A stretch of DNA of 64,000 nt from Saltatorellus ferox (GTDB lineage: Bacteria; Planctomycetota; UBA1135; GCA-002686595), in NCBI GenBank assembly GCA_007751475.1, contig CP036434.1, forward strand, positions 682,001 to 746,000. Direction: 5' to 3'. The translations under genes were made by a program, and so were the position numbers. Under the pieces are notes generated by a model. The model ran no database searches and was not told the DNA's origin. It was given only the letters and a program-made list of their open reading frames with translations. This document shows, in pieces, positions 1 through 9,138 of the stretch. How positions within the stretch are numbered: position 1 is the first letter of the stretch; the number at the start of each line of letters is the position of its first letter.

Positions 1-60
1 CCATCGCGGGGAGTCTACAGAAACCGTGGCGGCACCCGCGGGTGCGAGCACGGCAGGGGA

Positions 61-1215
61 CTACCTGAGCACGATCTCGACGTCGGTGGTTCCAGCGTCG
101 AAGGGACCTGCGAGCTGGCTCGGGGCCGGGCTTTCCTTCTCGGGGCCAGCGTCGCGGTCGCGCGGGTCAGAGCGTGGGGCCTTCCCGCGTGCGCCACGGC
201 GGCGGCTCCCGCTGGCCACAGGACTCACGGAGAGCTCGTAAGAGCGGTCCATCAGACCCCGAATCTCGAAGCGGCCGTCGCGGTCGGTCTTCCCCATCCT
301 TCTCGCGACGTCGAGAGCGTGTTCGAGGTATCCGCCGCGGCCGTCGGGGGTTCCGGTGCTGAGGCTCACCGTGTGACCTGCCAACGGTTCACCCCGGGAG
401 TCCACGAGGCGTCCGCGGAGGGTCTTGGTCGGTTCACCCAGGATCAGTTCCAGGGGCGCATCGGATGGGCTGCCTCCGTCGGTGGCCGGCAGGTGCAGGA
501 CCAACGGCTGCAGGCCGCGCTTCATCGCGACGAGCGGCGTGTTCTCGAAGTCCGCCTGTTCCGGGACCTGAAGCGAGAAGGACCCGTCCTTCGAGGCCCG
601 AGTCTCGGCGGCGCCGAGGAAGACGAGCGAAGCGCCAGCCGGATGCCCATCGCCGGTGAGGACGACTCCGTGGATTCGCAAGGCCCGCCTCGGGAGCACG
701 ACGTCGGCGTGGGTTCCCATCAGCCCCGCTGCGGCCAGCGAACGGCTCTCATGGCCCGGCGCGCTGACGAGGAGGATGGCCGTTCGGTGATCCTGCACGC
801 TCTTGATGGAGGCGTTACCGTCGGTGCCTGCGACGGCGCTCCTGGCGAAGGTCGCTCCCTGATCGCCGATCGGAAAGGAGAGCGTGATCGTCGCGCGCGG
901 GATCGGCAGGAGGTCCGGGTCGAGCACGCGCACGGTCAGGCAGCTGGTCTCGAACTCGTCCGAGGGAGGAGCCGCCTCCCCCGAGGGCGACCCGGCCGTC
1001 GAGGCTGGCCGGGAAAACCGGATCGCGGTGAGCGGCGCCGCCATGCGTGGCTTCAGCGAGATCGAGGAGGACGTTGCGCCTGGATCGGCATCCGCAGCCG
1101 CGACGATCTGGACGGTCTCGATCCTGGGGGCGCTGCCTCGCGCTGTGAGCCAGAGGGCTCCGGCGAGGAGGGCCATGCTGCAAACGGCAGCGCTCGAGAT
1201 ACGAAGGTCGATCAT
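61..1215 (-). CDS. Membrane-anchored CarboxypepD_reg-like surface protein
   Basis: 384 aa. A hydrophobic segment near residues 8-28 (signal anchor) is followed by a low-complexity Ala/Pro/Ser linker and at least two beta-sandwich modules of the carboxypeptidase-regulatory type. These are recognisable by the pattern GxVxxxxGxPxxGA...T(D/K)xDGxF, near residues 185-222 and 265-320. The modules resemble those in the C-terminal halves of the three ECF sigma fusions in this window, but no sigma domain is present. No catalytic motif is visible, so binding of a surface or polymeric ligand is only an inference. It is last in a minus-strand group after two SPFH genes, 217 bp downstream of the second; co-transcription is uncertain. 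The C-terminus is charged (Arg/Asp/Lys-rich). Confidence 0.75.
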   Translation of the reverse strand: MIDLRISSAAVCSMALLAGALWLTARGSAPRIETVQIVAAADADPGATSSSISLKPRMAAPLTAIRFSRPASTAGSPSGEAAPPSDEFETSCLTVRVLDPDLLPIPRATITLSFPIGDQGATFARSAVAGTDGNASIKSVQDHRTAILLVSAPGHESRSLAAAGLMGTHADVVLPRRALRIHGVVLTGDGHPAGASLVFLGAAETRASKDGSFSLQVPEQADFENTPLVAMKRGLQPLVLHLPATDGGSPSDAPLELILGEPTKTLRGRLVDSRGEPLAGHTVSLSTGTPDGRGGYLEHALDVARRMGKTDRDGRFEIRGLMDRSYELSVSPVASGSRRRGARGKAPRSDPRDRDAGPEKESPAPSQLAGPFDAGTTDVEIVLR

Positions 1216-1432
1216 GGGGGGGACAGCAGCCGCGGACCGCCTTCATGGAGGATCGGGCGGTTCGATCGCGGACTTGAGGGCACACCGACGAAATGGCGAG
1301 GAGCCCAGGGCGACTCGCGCGCTGTCCGACGCAGCATGAGCGACCACCCCAATGCCCGACCAAGCCATCTGGATGATGGCTCGAAAGCCAGATCTGGAGT
1401 CGAATGGCGCTCCTCCGCGAATCGCTGTTTGT

Positions 1433-2662
1433 CTACTGATGTCCTTCACCCAGCAGTAGCTCGATGAGCGCGTCCAGGTCCAGCACCGACGGTACATTGG
1501 GGTTGTTCGCGTCCAGCTTCACCGTGGTGAACTTCAGGTTGGAGGCGGCTTCCCGCGCGACCATCACGCGGCCGCCTTCCGACTCCAGGGCTTCGTTCAA
1601 GAGCTGCTCGCGTAGCGCCTCTGCCTCGTCCAGCTTCAGACGGCCGGTCGTGAGCGCCTTCTCGTAGAGGTTGCTGGCGGCGGTCTTGCGCTCGAAAGCG
1701 TACTGCGACGCGGCGGATTCGACCTCGCGAACCTCCGCGCGTAGGCCGATCCGCTCCTGCTCGATCTCGAAGTCCAGCTCGGCCGCGCGCGCCGCTTCGA
1801 GGCTCCCGACGATCTCCTGCTCGGTCAGGAGTTCGTAGTTTCGCTCGTCCCGCCTGGCGAGCATCGCGTCCGTCAGGATGCGCTGCTCGAGCAGCTTCTG
1901 CTCCATCATCTCCACCTCGAACTCCGGCGGGAACCAGGTCGAGGAGATCTGGAGATCGAGCGGCTCCAGATGGAACGGCGCGAGTGCGGCGCGGATGCCG
2001 ATGAGGGCGGTGGTTCGAACGCGCTCTCTCGCCGCGACGCTCGACCATTCCTCGCGGCGCAGAGATCCGAGCGCGTCCAGGAGAACTCTCTCGATGGCAG
2101 CGCGCGCGAGGTCCGGATACGTCGAGCGAATCCCCTCCTCGACGAGACGGTGCCCGCTGCCTTCGATGATCCGGTAGGGGACACTGGCGCCGACGCGAAC
2201 CTCCAGATCGTCCGGAGTGCGCAGCTCGAGCGAAGGGAACCCGTTGCCCTCGCTCTCCATGCCGAATCGGGCGAAGTGGATCCTGCGGTCCAGTCGATGG
2301 AGTGTCCTCACGCCCGGGACGACGAAGCGTTTGGAAGGGCCGAGGTCCTCGGGCACGATGCCCGCTTCTCCGCCCCAATCCCTCTGGATCACGCCGATCT
2401 CGGTCGGGAGGACGGTTTGCGTCGTGGCGCGCAAGGCCGCGACCGAGAGGCAAGCGACGACAGCGGCGACGGCGCCCGTTCGTACGAGGGACGCGATGGG
2501 GCGGAGCGTGGCGCGCAAGCCTGCGCTGTACCACGTCGCGCGCGCGGCCCGACGCCCCGCGCGGAGGACGACGGGAGTGGCGCGTCGGAGGCCGACGGAC
2601 ACGGCGCGAAAGACCGAAGCGGCGCCGCGCGCTGCCTTCTCGAGATACGGTTGAATCTTCAT
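1433..2662 (-). CDS. SPFH/band-7 domain membrane protein (second of pair)
   Basis: 409 aa. A basic N-terminus and a transmembrane helix (about residues 60-80) lead into an SPFH/prohibitin-type domain (about 85-250), then a long Glu/Ala/Arg-rich coiled coil (about 250-370) and a short tail. This is the architecture of HflK/HflC, flotillin and prohibitin-like scaffolds, which form oligomeric membrane microdomains and often modulate membrane proteases. The start lies 10 bp after the stop of the upstream SPFH gene, so the two are surely one operon and probably form a hetero-oligomer, as HflK-HflC do. No specific subfamily is assigned because no protease gene is adjacent. Confidence 0.8.
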   Translation of the reverse strand: MKIQPYLEKAARGAASVFRAVSVGLRRATPVVLRAGRRAARATWYSAGLRATLRPIASLVRTGAVAAVVACLSVAALRATTQTVLPTEIGVIQRDWGGEAGIVPEDLGPSKRFVVPGVRTLHRLDRRIHFARFGMESEGNGFPSLELRTPDDLEVRVGASVPYRIIEGSGHRLVEEGIRSTYPDLARAAIERVLLDALGSLRREEWSSVAARERVRTTALIGIRAALAPFHLEPLDLQISSTWFPPEFEVEMMEQKLLEQRILTDAMLARRDERNYELLTEQEIVGSLEAARAAELDFEIEQERIGLRAEVREVESAASQYAFERKTAASNLYEKALTTGRLKLDEAEALREQLLNEALESEGGRVMVAREAASNLKFTTVKLDANNPNVPSVLDLDALIELLLGEGHQ

Positions 2663-2672
2663 GGTGGAGTGA

Positions 2673-3836
2673 TCAGAGGTTGCGGCTCGCCTTTCTTGCC
2701 CTGTCGTCCGCCGGATGCTCGAGGGGAGCGATCTCGAACTTCACGTTCTTGAGGCTCTCGACGAGCGCCTTGCGGACGGCCATGCTGCCTTCGGCGGCCA
2801 GCGCCTCGGCGCGGGCCAGGACGCCTGCGGCCTCGGCCTCGTACTTCGCGACGAGAGCATCGGCCTGGCTCGTGCGCTCCAGTCGCTCGCGTTCTCCTGC
2901 GCGGATCCTGGCCTCGTACGCGAAGTCAGCGGAACTCCGCTCCACGTAGGCACTTTGCCTGGCGGCGGCCAGCTCCCCGGCGATCTTCGTACGCATTCGC
3001 GTCCGCTCCAGCGCCTTGTCGCGCTCCAGCTTCGCGATCCGGTCGGCGCGGGACGCGCGAAGTTGCTGGAGCTCCTGCGTGATCTTCTGGGCTTCCTGCT
3101 CGGCGACCTGGCGCCGCTGGATGACAAATTCGTACTTCTTCGGGAACGCAGGCGACGAGATCGTGAGCTCCAGCACCCTGAGTCCGTGTGGCTCGAGCGC
3201 GGTATCGAGGCGTCGAGTGGCGTCGAGTCGCGCCGCGCGCAGGTTCTCCTGACGGACGATCTCCTCCGCGGTGTAGAGTCCGAGCGCATCCCGCAGGCAG
3301 GCTCGCGCATAGGCGTCGATGACGCCGTGACGCCAGGCGTGGTCGCCCCCCGAGGTTCGGAGCACGTCCCACGCACGTTCCGGGCGGGGGGCGTACTGGA
3401 TCCGGACATCCTCGAACCAGGCGTTGGAGCCGTCCGCAGCCCGCACACCGAGCCGGGGAACCTGGTGGTCACCGACGAGTTCGTTCCCGGTCATCCGGTA
3501 CTCGGCCGGCGTCTTGATGACGCTGTACCCGTCCTCGAGGAAGGGCCTGATGACGCGATAGCCCGGCGTGTCGTCGAGCGTGACGGTGCCATCGAACGCG
3601 TGAACGATGGCGGCAACCGTGCGGTCTTCGACCTTGAAGACGGTGCCGGTGCTCGAGGTCGCGTTGAGCCAGTACGCGACGGCCAAGGCGGCGAGGCCGA
3701 GGCCGAGCATCCACTCCAGCCAGGACGGCGTGAGCCGCGGGGGGCGACCGGGGGTTCTCGGGCCTGTGCGGCGACCGGAGCCGTGCTGGCCGGGCCGCAA
3801 GGGCGGGGGGGACGGGAAGTGATTGGGGTCGGTCAT
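2673..3836 (-). CDS. SPFH/band-7 domain membrane protein (first of pair)
   Basis: 387 aa from the ATG at 3834-3836. The frame stays open to 4043, but that extension would overlap the start of the divergent sigma-factor gene and lacks protein-like composition, so the internal Met (MTDPNHFPSP) is preferred. A Pro/Arg-rich N-terminus is followed by a TM helix (about 36-53), an SPFH domain (about 60-230), and a Glu/Arg/Ala coiled coil rich in AEA heptads (about 235-350). It is paralogous in layout to the gene 10 bp downstream, and the pair probably forms one membrane complex. It is divergent from the ECF fusion gene with 186 bp between starts, which must hold both promoters. Confidence 0.8.
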   Translation of the reverse strand: MTDPNHFPSPPPLRPGQHGSGRRTGPRTPGRPPRLTPSWLEWMLGLGLAALAVAYWLNATSSTGTVFKVEDRTVAAIVHAFDGTVTLDDTPGYRVIRPFLEDGYSVIKTPAEYRMTGNELVGDHQVPRLGVRAADGSNAWFEDVRIQYAPRPERAWDVLRTSGGDHAWRHGVIDAYARACLRDALGLYTAEEIVRQENLRAARLDATRRLDTALEPHGLRVLELTISSPAFPKKYEFVIQRRQVAEQEAQKITQELQQLRASRADRIAKLERDKALERTRMRTKIAGELAAARQSAYVERSSADFAYEARIRAGERERLERTSQADALVAKYEAEAAGVLARAEALAAEGSMAVRKALVESLKNVKFEIAPLEHPADDRARKASRNL

Positions 3837-4022
3837 CGTGGGTGAAGCCAGGGTGGGTTGCTGGGGCTGTCTTCCTCGAAACGGCGCGCCCGTGAGATCG
3901 ACGACAGGAAAACGAGCGGCCCGACCGTCCCGAAACGCGCTCAGGCTCTTTTGACCTCCTTCGGGCTCCCTCGCCGAAATTTCTCGTCGTCGATCTGGAG
4001 GCGGTAACGTGTTCTCCAGGTC

Positions 4023-7000
4023 ATGACCACTCCAGCCTCCCACGACGCGCTCGGCCCCCGCAGCAGCGCCGACGCCCTCCTCGAATCCATGGAGCGCGTC
4101 CGCGCTCTCGCCGGGCAGATCGTCCGCCAGGCGGCCGACCAGGACGATCTCGTCCAGGAGGCCGTCGTCCGCGCCCTCGCCAGACCCAGCACGATCGTCG
4201 GGGAATCCGGCCCGTGGGTGCGCCGCGTCGTCCGCAACCTCGCCATCGACCGCCAGCGCTCCTCGGCGCGGCGCCAGGGACGCGAGCTCTCCGCTGTGGA
4301 AGGCGAGATGACCCAGGAGTCGACGGCGGACTCCGTCGCCCGTGCGGAGAGCCAGCGCGACCTCGTCGACTCGGTGCTCCAGCTACCCGAGCCGTACCGC
4401 GCCGTCATCCTGGCTCGCTTCTTCGACGGGCTCCCGCCCCGCGAGATTTCGAAGAAGCTCGGCGTGCCCGTCGCCACGGTGAAGAAACAGCAGGAGCGGG
4501 GGATGGCTCTTCTGCGGAAGGAGCTCGAGGGGCGGTACGGACAGAACGGCGCCTGGGCCGTCGCGCTGCTGCCGATCCTGCCGAAGTCGGTGCTGCGCTC
4601 GCTGGTCGCCAAGGGAGGTGGCGCAGGAACGCTCGCCTTCGCGCCGCGCTGGATCGCCCTGGCGTTCGCCATGGTCACCGGTGTGGCGGTTCCCGCTTAC
4701 CTGCTCCGGAGCGAGGATCTCGGGGCTCCCGAGAACTTGCCGATCGCGCCGCTGGAGCGGTCCGACGGTGTGGCGGAGGTTTCCGAAGGGGCGATGCGGA
4801 AGGAATTCAGTACGCAGCCGCGTCGCGTGGCCGAGGCACCTGCGCTCGATCGCGCCGGAACCAGCACCGCCGCGGACGCAGGAGTGCTCCGGACGTTCAC
4901 CGGACGCTTCGTCGACGAGGCAGGCGCTCCCATCGCGGGCGTGACCGCGAGATGCTGTGCGATCGACGACCTCAACAGCGATGACACCGCCTTCGCAGGT
5001 CCGATCGGACGCGGTTCGGACGCTGGAGTCGTCTTTGCGAGCGTCACCGCGCGCCTCGACCAGCCCATGGTCGTGGACGTTCAGGCCCCCGGCCATGCGT
5101 CCGCGACGTATCGCTTCCGACCCGATGCCGAGCGCGCGGAAGCGATCCTCGACGTGGGTCGTCAGACGCTCTATCGAACGGCCGACCTCGACGTGCGCGT
5201 CGTCGATGCGTCCGGGGCCGTGCTCTCGGGATGGGAGATGAGCTACTTCCACTACGGCGGCGGTGAGCGGCTCGAGCGCGGCCGCGCGGCGGTCGATCCG
5301 GCCACGGGGCGCGCGACGTTCCGCGCCATCGCGGCGGCGGAGGTCGAGGTGATCGCCGAGCATCCCAGCGGACTGGAGATCCACCGCCCGCGCAGATTGC
5401 TGCGGCCCGGCGACGACAACGCGGTCGACCTCGTGTACCTCGGGCTGGCTCCGGAGCGGCGCATCGGCGTCGAGGTGGATTGGCCGTCGATGGCGAGGAC
5501 CGGGAGCGCCGAGCCCGTCGAAGTCCAGCTCCTCGACGGCGACGGCGTCTCCGCGGTGGCGAGCCTCGCGCTGGATCCTGGCGAGCACCGTATGGGCTTC
5601 GAGGACGTCGAGCGCGGGCACTACTTTCTGAGCGTCGAGGATCCCCGATTCCACGCCGAAAGGGTGCCGGTGGAGCCCGGCCAATCGGCGAAGCTCGTGC
5701 TCCGCGGGAATGCGCGGCTCGCTCTGACCGTCCGGGATGCGAATGGCGAGGTTCTCGCCGGGCATTCCGTCGACCTGGGCCCATCGGGCGGTGCCGCTGC
5801 GTTCCTGGATCGGCGAGGGGCCGGCGTCGCGCTCGACGGACTCGTTCCCGGTGAGCCTTTCGTCGTGCGCGTGACGGCGCCGGACGGTCGCCAAGCAATC
5901 AGCGAGGTACCCGCGCTGGAGCCGAACGAAACGCGCGTGCTCGATCTGACCCTCGGCGACGGTCTCACGGCGATTCACGTGCAGGCGGTGCGGGGTCGCG
6001 AAGGCGAGCCGGTCGCGAACGCCGAGGTGGCTCTGTTCGGCGGCGTCCTGGACGCGGGCTCCTCGCAGGCGAAGCGGGCCATCGAGCAGCTCGATGGAAC
6101 GACTCGAGCGGGAGGGCCGAAGAGGCTGGCGCTGGGCAGAACGAACGACGTGGGCCAGGTCACCCTGCAGGTGGCCAAGCACGAGATGGGAGAGGCCATG
6201 ACCGCGCTCGTGATCGACGGGGATCATGCGCTCGGGCGCATCGTAGGAGGAGGCGTTCGCGTCGTTCTCGCGGCCCGAGGCGCGGTCAGCGTTCGTGCGC
6301 TCGGAGTGCCGGACGACGTGCCGCTCGGGGACGCCTGGCCAGAGGGGGTGGCGCTGACGCTCACGTGGCCGGAAAGTGCGCGGGGGGGCCGAGCGCCCTT
6401 CGGGCCCGGGCTGGTCCTCGAACCCCAGGAGGGAGGATTCCTCGGAACGGAAGTGGCCCCCGAGGGGCCTGCCACGATCTGGCTGAGCCTCTCCGACTTC
6501 AACCACATGGGGCGCGGCACACCGCTCGGGGGCATCACGGGGCCGGTCGGTTACCCGGTCGGAAGCGTGAACGTCCGCGCGGGCGAGACGGTCGAGACGG
6601 AGGTCGACCTCGGCGCCGTCTGGCCGGGGCGCCTGGAGGTGGTCGTCCGTCAGGCAGGTCGCGTGATCACCGACGCGGTGGTCGATCTGGAGCCGGTCGG
6701 TTCGCACGCCCATCTGCCCTATCCCTTCGGGGACGAGGTCGACGTCTCGCGCGTGCTGAGCCACCTGACGGACGGTTCGGGGCGCGCGCTCTTCGACAGA
6801 GTTCCGAAGGGCCTGTGGCGCATCCGCGTCCGTGATATCGAGTGGCTCTGGGCGGCGGGCGCAGGCGAGATCGAGATCGAAAGCGGCGAGCGGAAGCGAG
6901 TCGAGGTGGCGGTGGAACTCGCAGAGGCCGACGTCACGCTCGTCGAGGCCTCCAGCGGTGAGCCGCTGCGCGATACGGCGGTGACGATCGGGATCGCGCC

Positions 7001-7205
7001 GCGTCGGCGAGTTCGCCGGGTCACGGATGCGGATGGGAAGCTGCGCCTCCAGCTCGGGCCGGGGAGCTACCCCGTGGCGCTCGATGGACGGGAAGGGGGC
7101 GCGGAGGCGCTCTTGGAGTGGGGCGCGGCCGGGCCGGTGAAGGATCAGCTCCGGCTTCAGCTCCTGCTTCAGGGTCTACACCAGGATCCACATCAGGGCC
7201 GCTGA
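4023..7205 (+). CDS. ECF sigma factor fused to TM helix and long CarboxypepD_reg-like surface region
   Basis: 1060 aa. Residues 20-95 match sigma-70 region 2 (DQDDLVQEAVVRALA; W-V-RRVVRNLAIDRQR) and 115-170 match region 4 (LPEPYRAVILARFFDGLPPREIS plus helix-turn-helix). A linker YGxxxxWAVALLP (172-184) leads to one TM helix (about 209-227), and then roughly 830 residues of repeated beta-sandwich modules (GRFVDEAGAPIAGV, NGEVLAGHSVDL and similar). The predicted topology puts sigma in the cytoplasm and the repeats outside. The architecture implies a sigma factor tethered to the membrane and perhaps released by proteolysis; that is inference. The C-terminal 60 residues end in a Leu/Gln-rich stretch. 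Nearly the same layout, including the linker motif, recurs at 58068-61091. Confidence 0.85.
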   Translation: MTTPASHDALGPRSSADALLESMERVRALAGQIVRQAADQDDLVQEAVVRALARPSTIVGESGPWVRRVVRNLAIDRQRSSARRQGRELSAVEGEMTQESTADSVARAESQRDLVDSVLQLPEPYRAVILARFFDGLPPREISKKLGVPVATVKKQQERGMALLRKELEGRYGQNGAWAVALLPILPKSVLRSLVAKGGGAGTLAFAPRWIALAFAMVTGVAVPAYLLRSEDLGAPENLPIAPLERSDGVAEVSEGAMRKEFSTQPRRVAEAPALDRAGTSTAADAGVLRTFTGRFVDEAGAPIAGVTARCCAIDDLNSDDTAFAGPIGRGSDAGVVFASVTARLDQPMVVDVQAPGHASATYRFRPDAERAEAILDVGRQTLYRTADLDVRVVDASGAVLSGWEMSYFHYGGGERLERGRAAVDPATGRATFRAIAAAEVEVIAEHPSGLEIHRPRRLLRPGDDNAVDLVYLGLAPERRIGVEVDWPSMARTGSAEPVEVQLLDGDGVSAVASLALDPGEHRMGFEDVERGHYFLSVEDPRFHAERVPVEPGQSAKLVLRGNARLALTVRDANGEVLAGHSVDLGPSGGAAAFLDRRGAGVALDGLVPGEPFVVRVTAPDGRQAISEVPALEPNETRVLDLTLGDGLTAIHVQAVRGREGEPVANAEVALFGGVLDAGSSQAKRAIEQLDGTTRAGGPKRLALGRTNDVGQVTLQVAKHEMGEAMTALVIDGDHALGRIVGGGVRVVLAARGAVSVRALGVPDDVPLGDAWPEGVALTLTWPESARGGRAPFGPGLVLEPQEGGFLGTEVAPEGPATIWLSLSDFNHMGRGTPLGGITGPVGYPVGSVNVRAGETVETEVDLGAVWPGRLEVVVRQAGRVITDAVVDLEPVGSHAHLPYPFGDEVDVSRVLSHLTDGSGRALFDRVPKGLWRIRVRDIEWLWAAGAGEIEIESGERKRVEVAVELAEADVTLVEASSGEPLRDTAVTIGIAPRRRVRRVTDADGKLRLQLGPGSYPVALDGREGGAEALLEWGAAGPVKDQLRLQLLLQGLHQDPHQGR

Positions 7206-7344
7206 GGACCCGATCCCAGGCGATTCCGTGGGGGCGTCAGGGCGTTTCGGCCCCGACGGAAAAATCTTCTAAGGGTCTTCTCGGTGGGGGTCGATATCGA
7301 GACAGAGCCCTCCGCCCCTCAGGCGGGGGCCACCACCCAGCACC

Positions 7345-8187
7345 ATGGAAGATCCCCTCTCAACCCCGAGCACCGTCGACGTGACCGTGTCTTCGTCGAA
7401 GTTGGGATCGGTCGACCGTGACAAGCTGATCCTCGATCACGTGCCTCTGTTGAAGCACATCGTCGGGAGGCTCTTCTTCGACGTGCCGGGATCGCTGGAC
7501 CGCGATGACCTCTTCGGCTACGGCATGATGGGGCTGATCTCGGCGGCAGACGCCTGGGATGCGTCCCGCGGACTGGCCTTCTCGACCTTCGCCTATCCGC
7601 GGATCCGGGGGGCCATCCTCGACGAGCTGCGGCGGATGGACTTCCTGCCTCGAGGTCGGCGCGAGAAGGTGCGCGCCGTCGACAAGGTGATCGAGAAGCT
7701 CGAGCAGGAGTCGCGCTCCAAGCCGACGCCCGAGGAGATCGCCGAGGAACTCGGCTGGTCCGTGGGCGAGGTGGACGAGGTCTTCGTGACGGCGTCCACC
7801 GCGATCCACACGTCGATCGACCAGGACCGCGGCGCCGACGGCGTCGGTGGGGGACTCGCCTCCATGCTGCTGGATCCGCGCTCCGATGACCCCGTGGGAT
7901 CCGCAGAGTTCGAGGAGATGAAGGGGCTGCTCGTCGGGGCCATCGCCGCGCTTCCGACCCAGGAGAAGACGGTCATCACGCTGTATTACGCGGAAGAGCT
8001 GCTTCTTCGGGAGATCGCGGAGGTGCTCGAAGTCACCGAGTCACGCGTCAGCCAGATCCACAGCCGCGCGATCTACCGATTGAACCGCACCCTTCTCGGC
8101 AACGAAGAGGAAGAGGACGCCGGCAACGCCGGAGGGTCCGCGAAGAGCCAGAGTCACATCAGGCAGCAGAGGATGAAGCATGGATAG
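7345..8187 (+). CDS. fliA: RNA polymerase sigma-28 factor FliA/WhiG family
   Basis: 280 aa. Region 2 (about 45-100) contains DLFGYGMMGLISAADAWD and FSTFAYPRIRGAILDELRR, typical of the FliA/WhiG group. Region 3 (about 105-155; RSKPTPEEIAEELGWS) and region 4 (195-250; LPTQEKTVITLYYAEEL, LREIAEVLEVTESRVSQIHSRA) follow. Length is slightly above the usual 240-260 because of an acidic, Gly/Ser-rich tail. FliA directs late flagellar and motility genes and is held inactive by FlgM, a candidate for which lies at 16902-17240. It is first in a tight run of six genes to 10523 whose starts overlap preceding stops, so these are probably co-transcribed. Confidence 0.92.
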   Translation: MEDPLSTPSTVDVTVSSSKLGSVDRDKLILDHVPLLKHIVGRLFFDVPGSLDRDDLFGYGMMGLISAADAWDASRGLAFSTFAYPRIRGAILDELRRMDFLPRGRREKVRAVDKVIEKLEQESRSKPTPEEIAEELGWSVGEVDEVFVTASTAIHTSIDQDRGADGVGGGLASMLLDPRSDDPVGSAEFEEMKGLLVGAIAALPTQEKTVITLYYAEELLLREIAEVLEVTESRVSQIHSRAIYRLNRTLLGNEEEEDAGNAGGSAKSQSHIRQQRMKHG

Positions 8188-8425
8188 TCGCATCAACTCA
8201 CCGGGCCCCGTCGGACCGATTCTCCCGCGCAAGCTCGGGGATCGAGCGCCACAGCAGGAGCGCAACTTCATTCTTCCGCGGCGCTCGGACGCCGAGGACG
8301 ACGAGGGTGCATCCTCCGAAGCCGATTCCGAACTCCTCTCTCCTCAGCCCCGTCGCGAAGCGCCTGCGGTCTCCCGCGTCCGCCTCGAAGACGAGGCCGG
8401 TCAACGCATCGACCTGAGGGGCTGA
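8180..8425 (+). CDS. Small hypothetical protein in the fliA operon
   Basis: 81 aa, highly charged, with no TM helix and no recognised domain. The start overlaps the fliA stop by 8 bp, giving translational coupling. The C-terminus (VSRVRLEDEAGQRIDLRG) looks like a short amphipathic or beta element after a disordered, acidic middle. Position suggests a flagellar or sigma-28-linked accessory role, but nothing in the sequence defines it. Coding is supported by operon packing and GC3-rich codon use. Confidence 0.6.
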   Translation: MDSRINSPGPVGPILPRKLGDRAPQQERNFILPRRSDAEDDEGASSEADSELLSPQPRREAPAVSRVRLEDEAGQRIDLRG

Positions 8426-8429
8426 TCCC

Positions 8430-8645
8430 GTGGATCCCGTCATTCTCAAGGGCCGTCAGGTCAAGCGCGAGGAAGCGCCCGCGCGCAAGCTCGCCGCGGC
8501 CGTCGCCAGCGGCGAGAAGCAGCCGCCGACCGTTCGCACCCTGGTCGTGGACGGAGTCGTTCGAGCGCTCGAAGTCACCTGCTCCTGTGGTGAGGTCACC
8601 ACGATCGAGCTCAAGTCCATCCCGAGTCCAGGAGGTTCCCGATGA
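8430..8645 (+). CDS. Small hypothetical protein with CxC motif, fliA operon
   Basis: 71 aa from a GTG start at 8430, 4 bp after the upstream stop and preceded by a GAGGGG Shine-Dalgarno-like run. The N-terminal half is basic and Ala-rich. The C-terminal half contains VRALEVTCSCGEVTTIELK, a beta-hairpin-like segment with a CSCG cysteine pair; two cysteines alone would not make a full zinc ribbon. The stop overlaps the next ATG by 4 bp (ATGA). No family recognised. Confidence 0.6.
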   Translation: MDPVILKGRQVKREEAPARKLAAAVASGEKQPPTVRTLVVDGVVRALEVTCSCGEVTTIELKSIPSPGGSR

Positions 8646-9124
8646 GCACACACCATCCCGAGGAGAGCCGCAGGTTTGGTATTCGTGAGTGGATGAGCGG
8701 CCGATGGTGGCTGGCGCTTGCGTTCTCGCTGGTGGTCATCTTCGCCCTGAGAAGCGGCACCGTCGGCGCGCCCGCGCAGGCGAGCGTCCGTCCGCTCGAC
8801 TCGTTGCCCAAGGCCGCTGCGAGGAACCCGACGACTCACCCTGGCATCGCGCTGCGAGGCCGGTCTTCGATCGAGTTCGAGAACGAGCTGGAGAACGAGC
8901 TTCGCCAGGCGCTTCGCGAGCTCGAGGTGGCCCGCACCGCCCTCGCCAGCGAGAAGAGCAAGGTGGAACTCCTCCAGGAGAGCCACGAGGGCCTCGAAGC
9001 CCAGTTCCGCGAGGTCACGGCTCGAGTGCGCTCGGCCGCAGGATCGCGCGCCGTTCCCACACCGATCGAAGCGATCTACGTCATCGAGAGCAGAGAGACC
9101 GGTGCGTCCGGCGACTCCCATTGA
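8642..9124 (+). CDS. Single-pass membrane protein with coiled coil, fliA operon
   Basis: 160 aa. A cytoplasmic N-terminus of about 22 residues, one TM helix (about 22-40; WWLALAFSLVVIFAL), then an exported region with a strong coiled coil (about 75-130; repeated ENELEN and LRELEVARTALASE heptads). The start overlaps the upstream stop (ATGA). The layout resembles small envelope scaffold or FtsL-like proteins, but there is no signature to name it. Linkage to fliA hints at flagellar envelope assembly; that is inference. Confidence 0.65.
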   Translation: MSTHHPEESRRFGIREWMSGRWWLALAFSLVVIFALRSGTVGAPAQASVRPLDSLPKAAARNPTTHPGIALRGRSSIEFENELENELRQALRELEVARTALASEKSKVELLQESHEGLEAQFREVTARVRSAAGSRAVPTPIEAIYVIESRETGASGDSH

Positions 9125-9138
9125 GACCCAAAAGGCAC

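Noticed and set aside
1-60. Left edge of the window
   Set aside because: 60 bp after a gene stop with no recognisable feature.
3837-4043. N-terminal extension of the first SPFH protein to 4043
   Set aside because: Would overlap the divergent sigma gene start; residues lack SPFH features and the internal Met has the expected position before the TM helix.
4383-6764. 793-codon minus-strand open frame opposite the first sigma fusion
   Set aside because: Lies entirely within a well-supported gene, composition biased to Arg, His and Asp, no domain.
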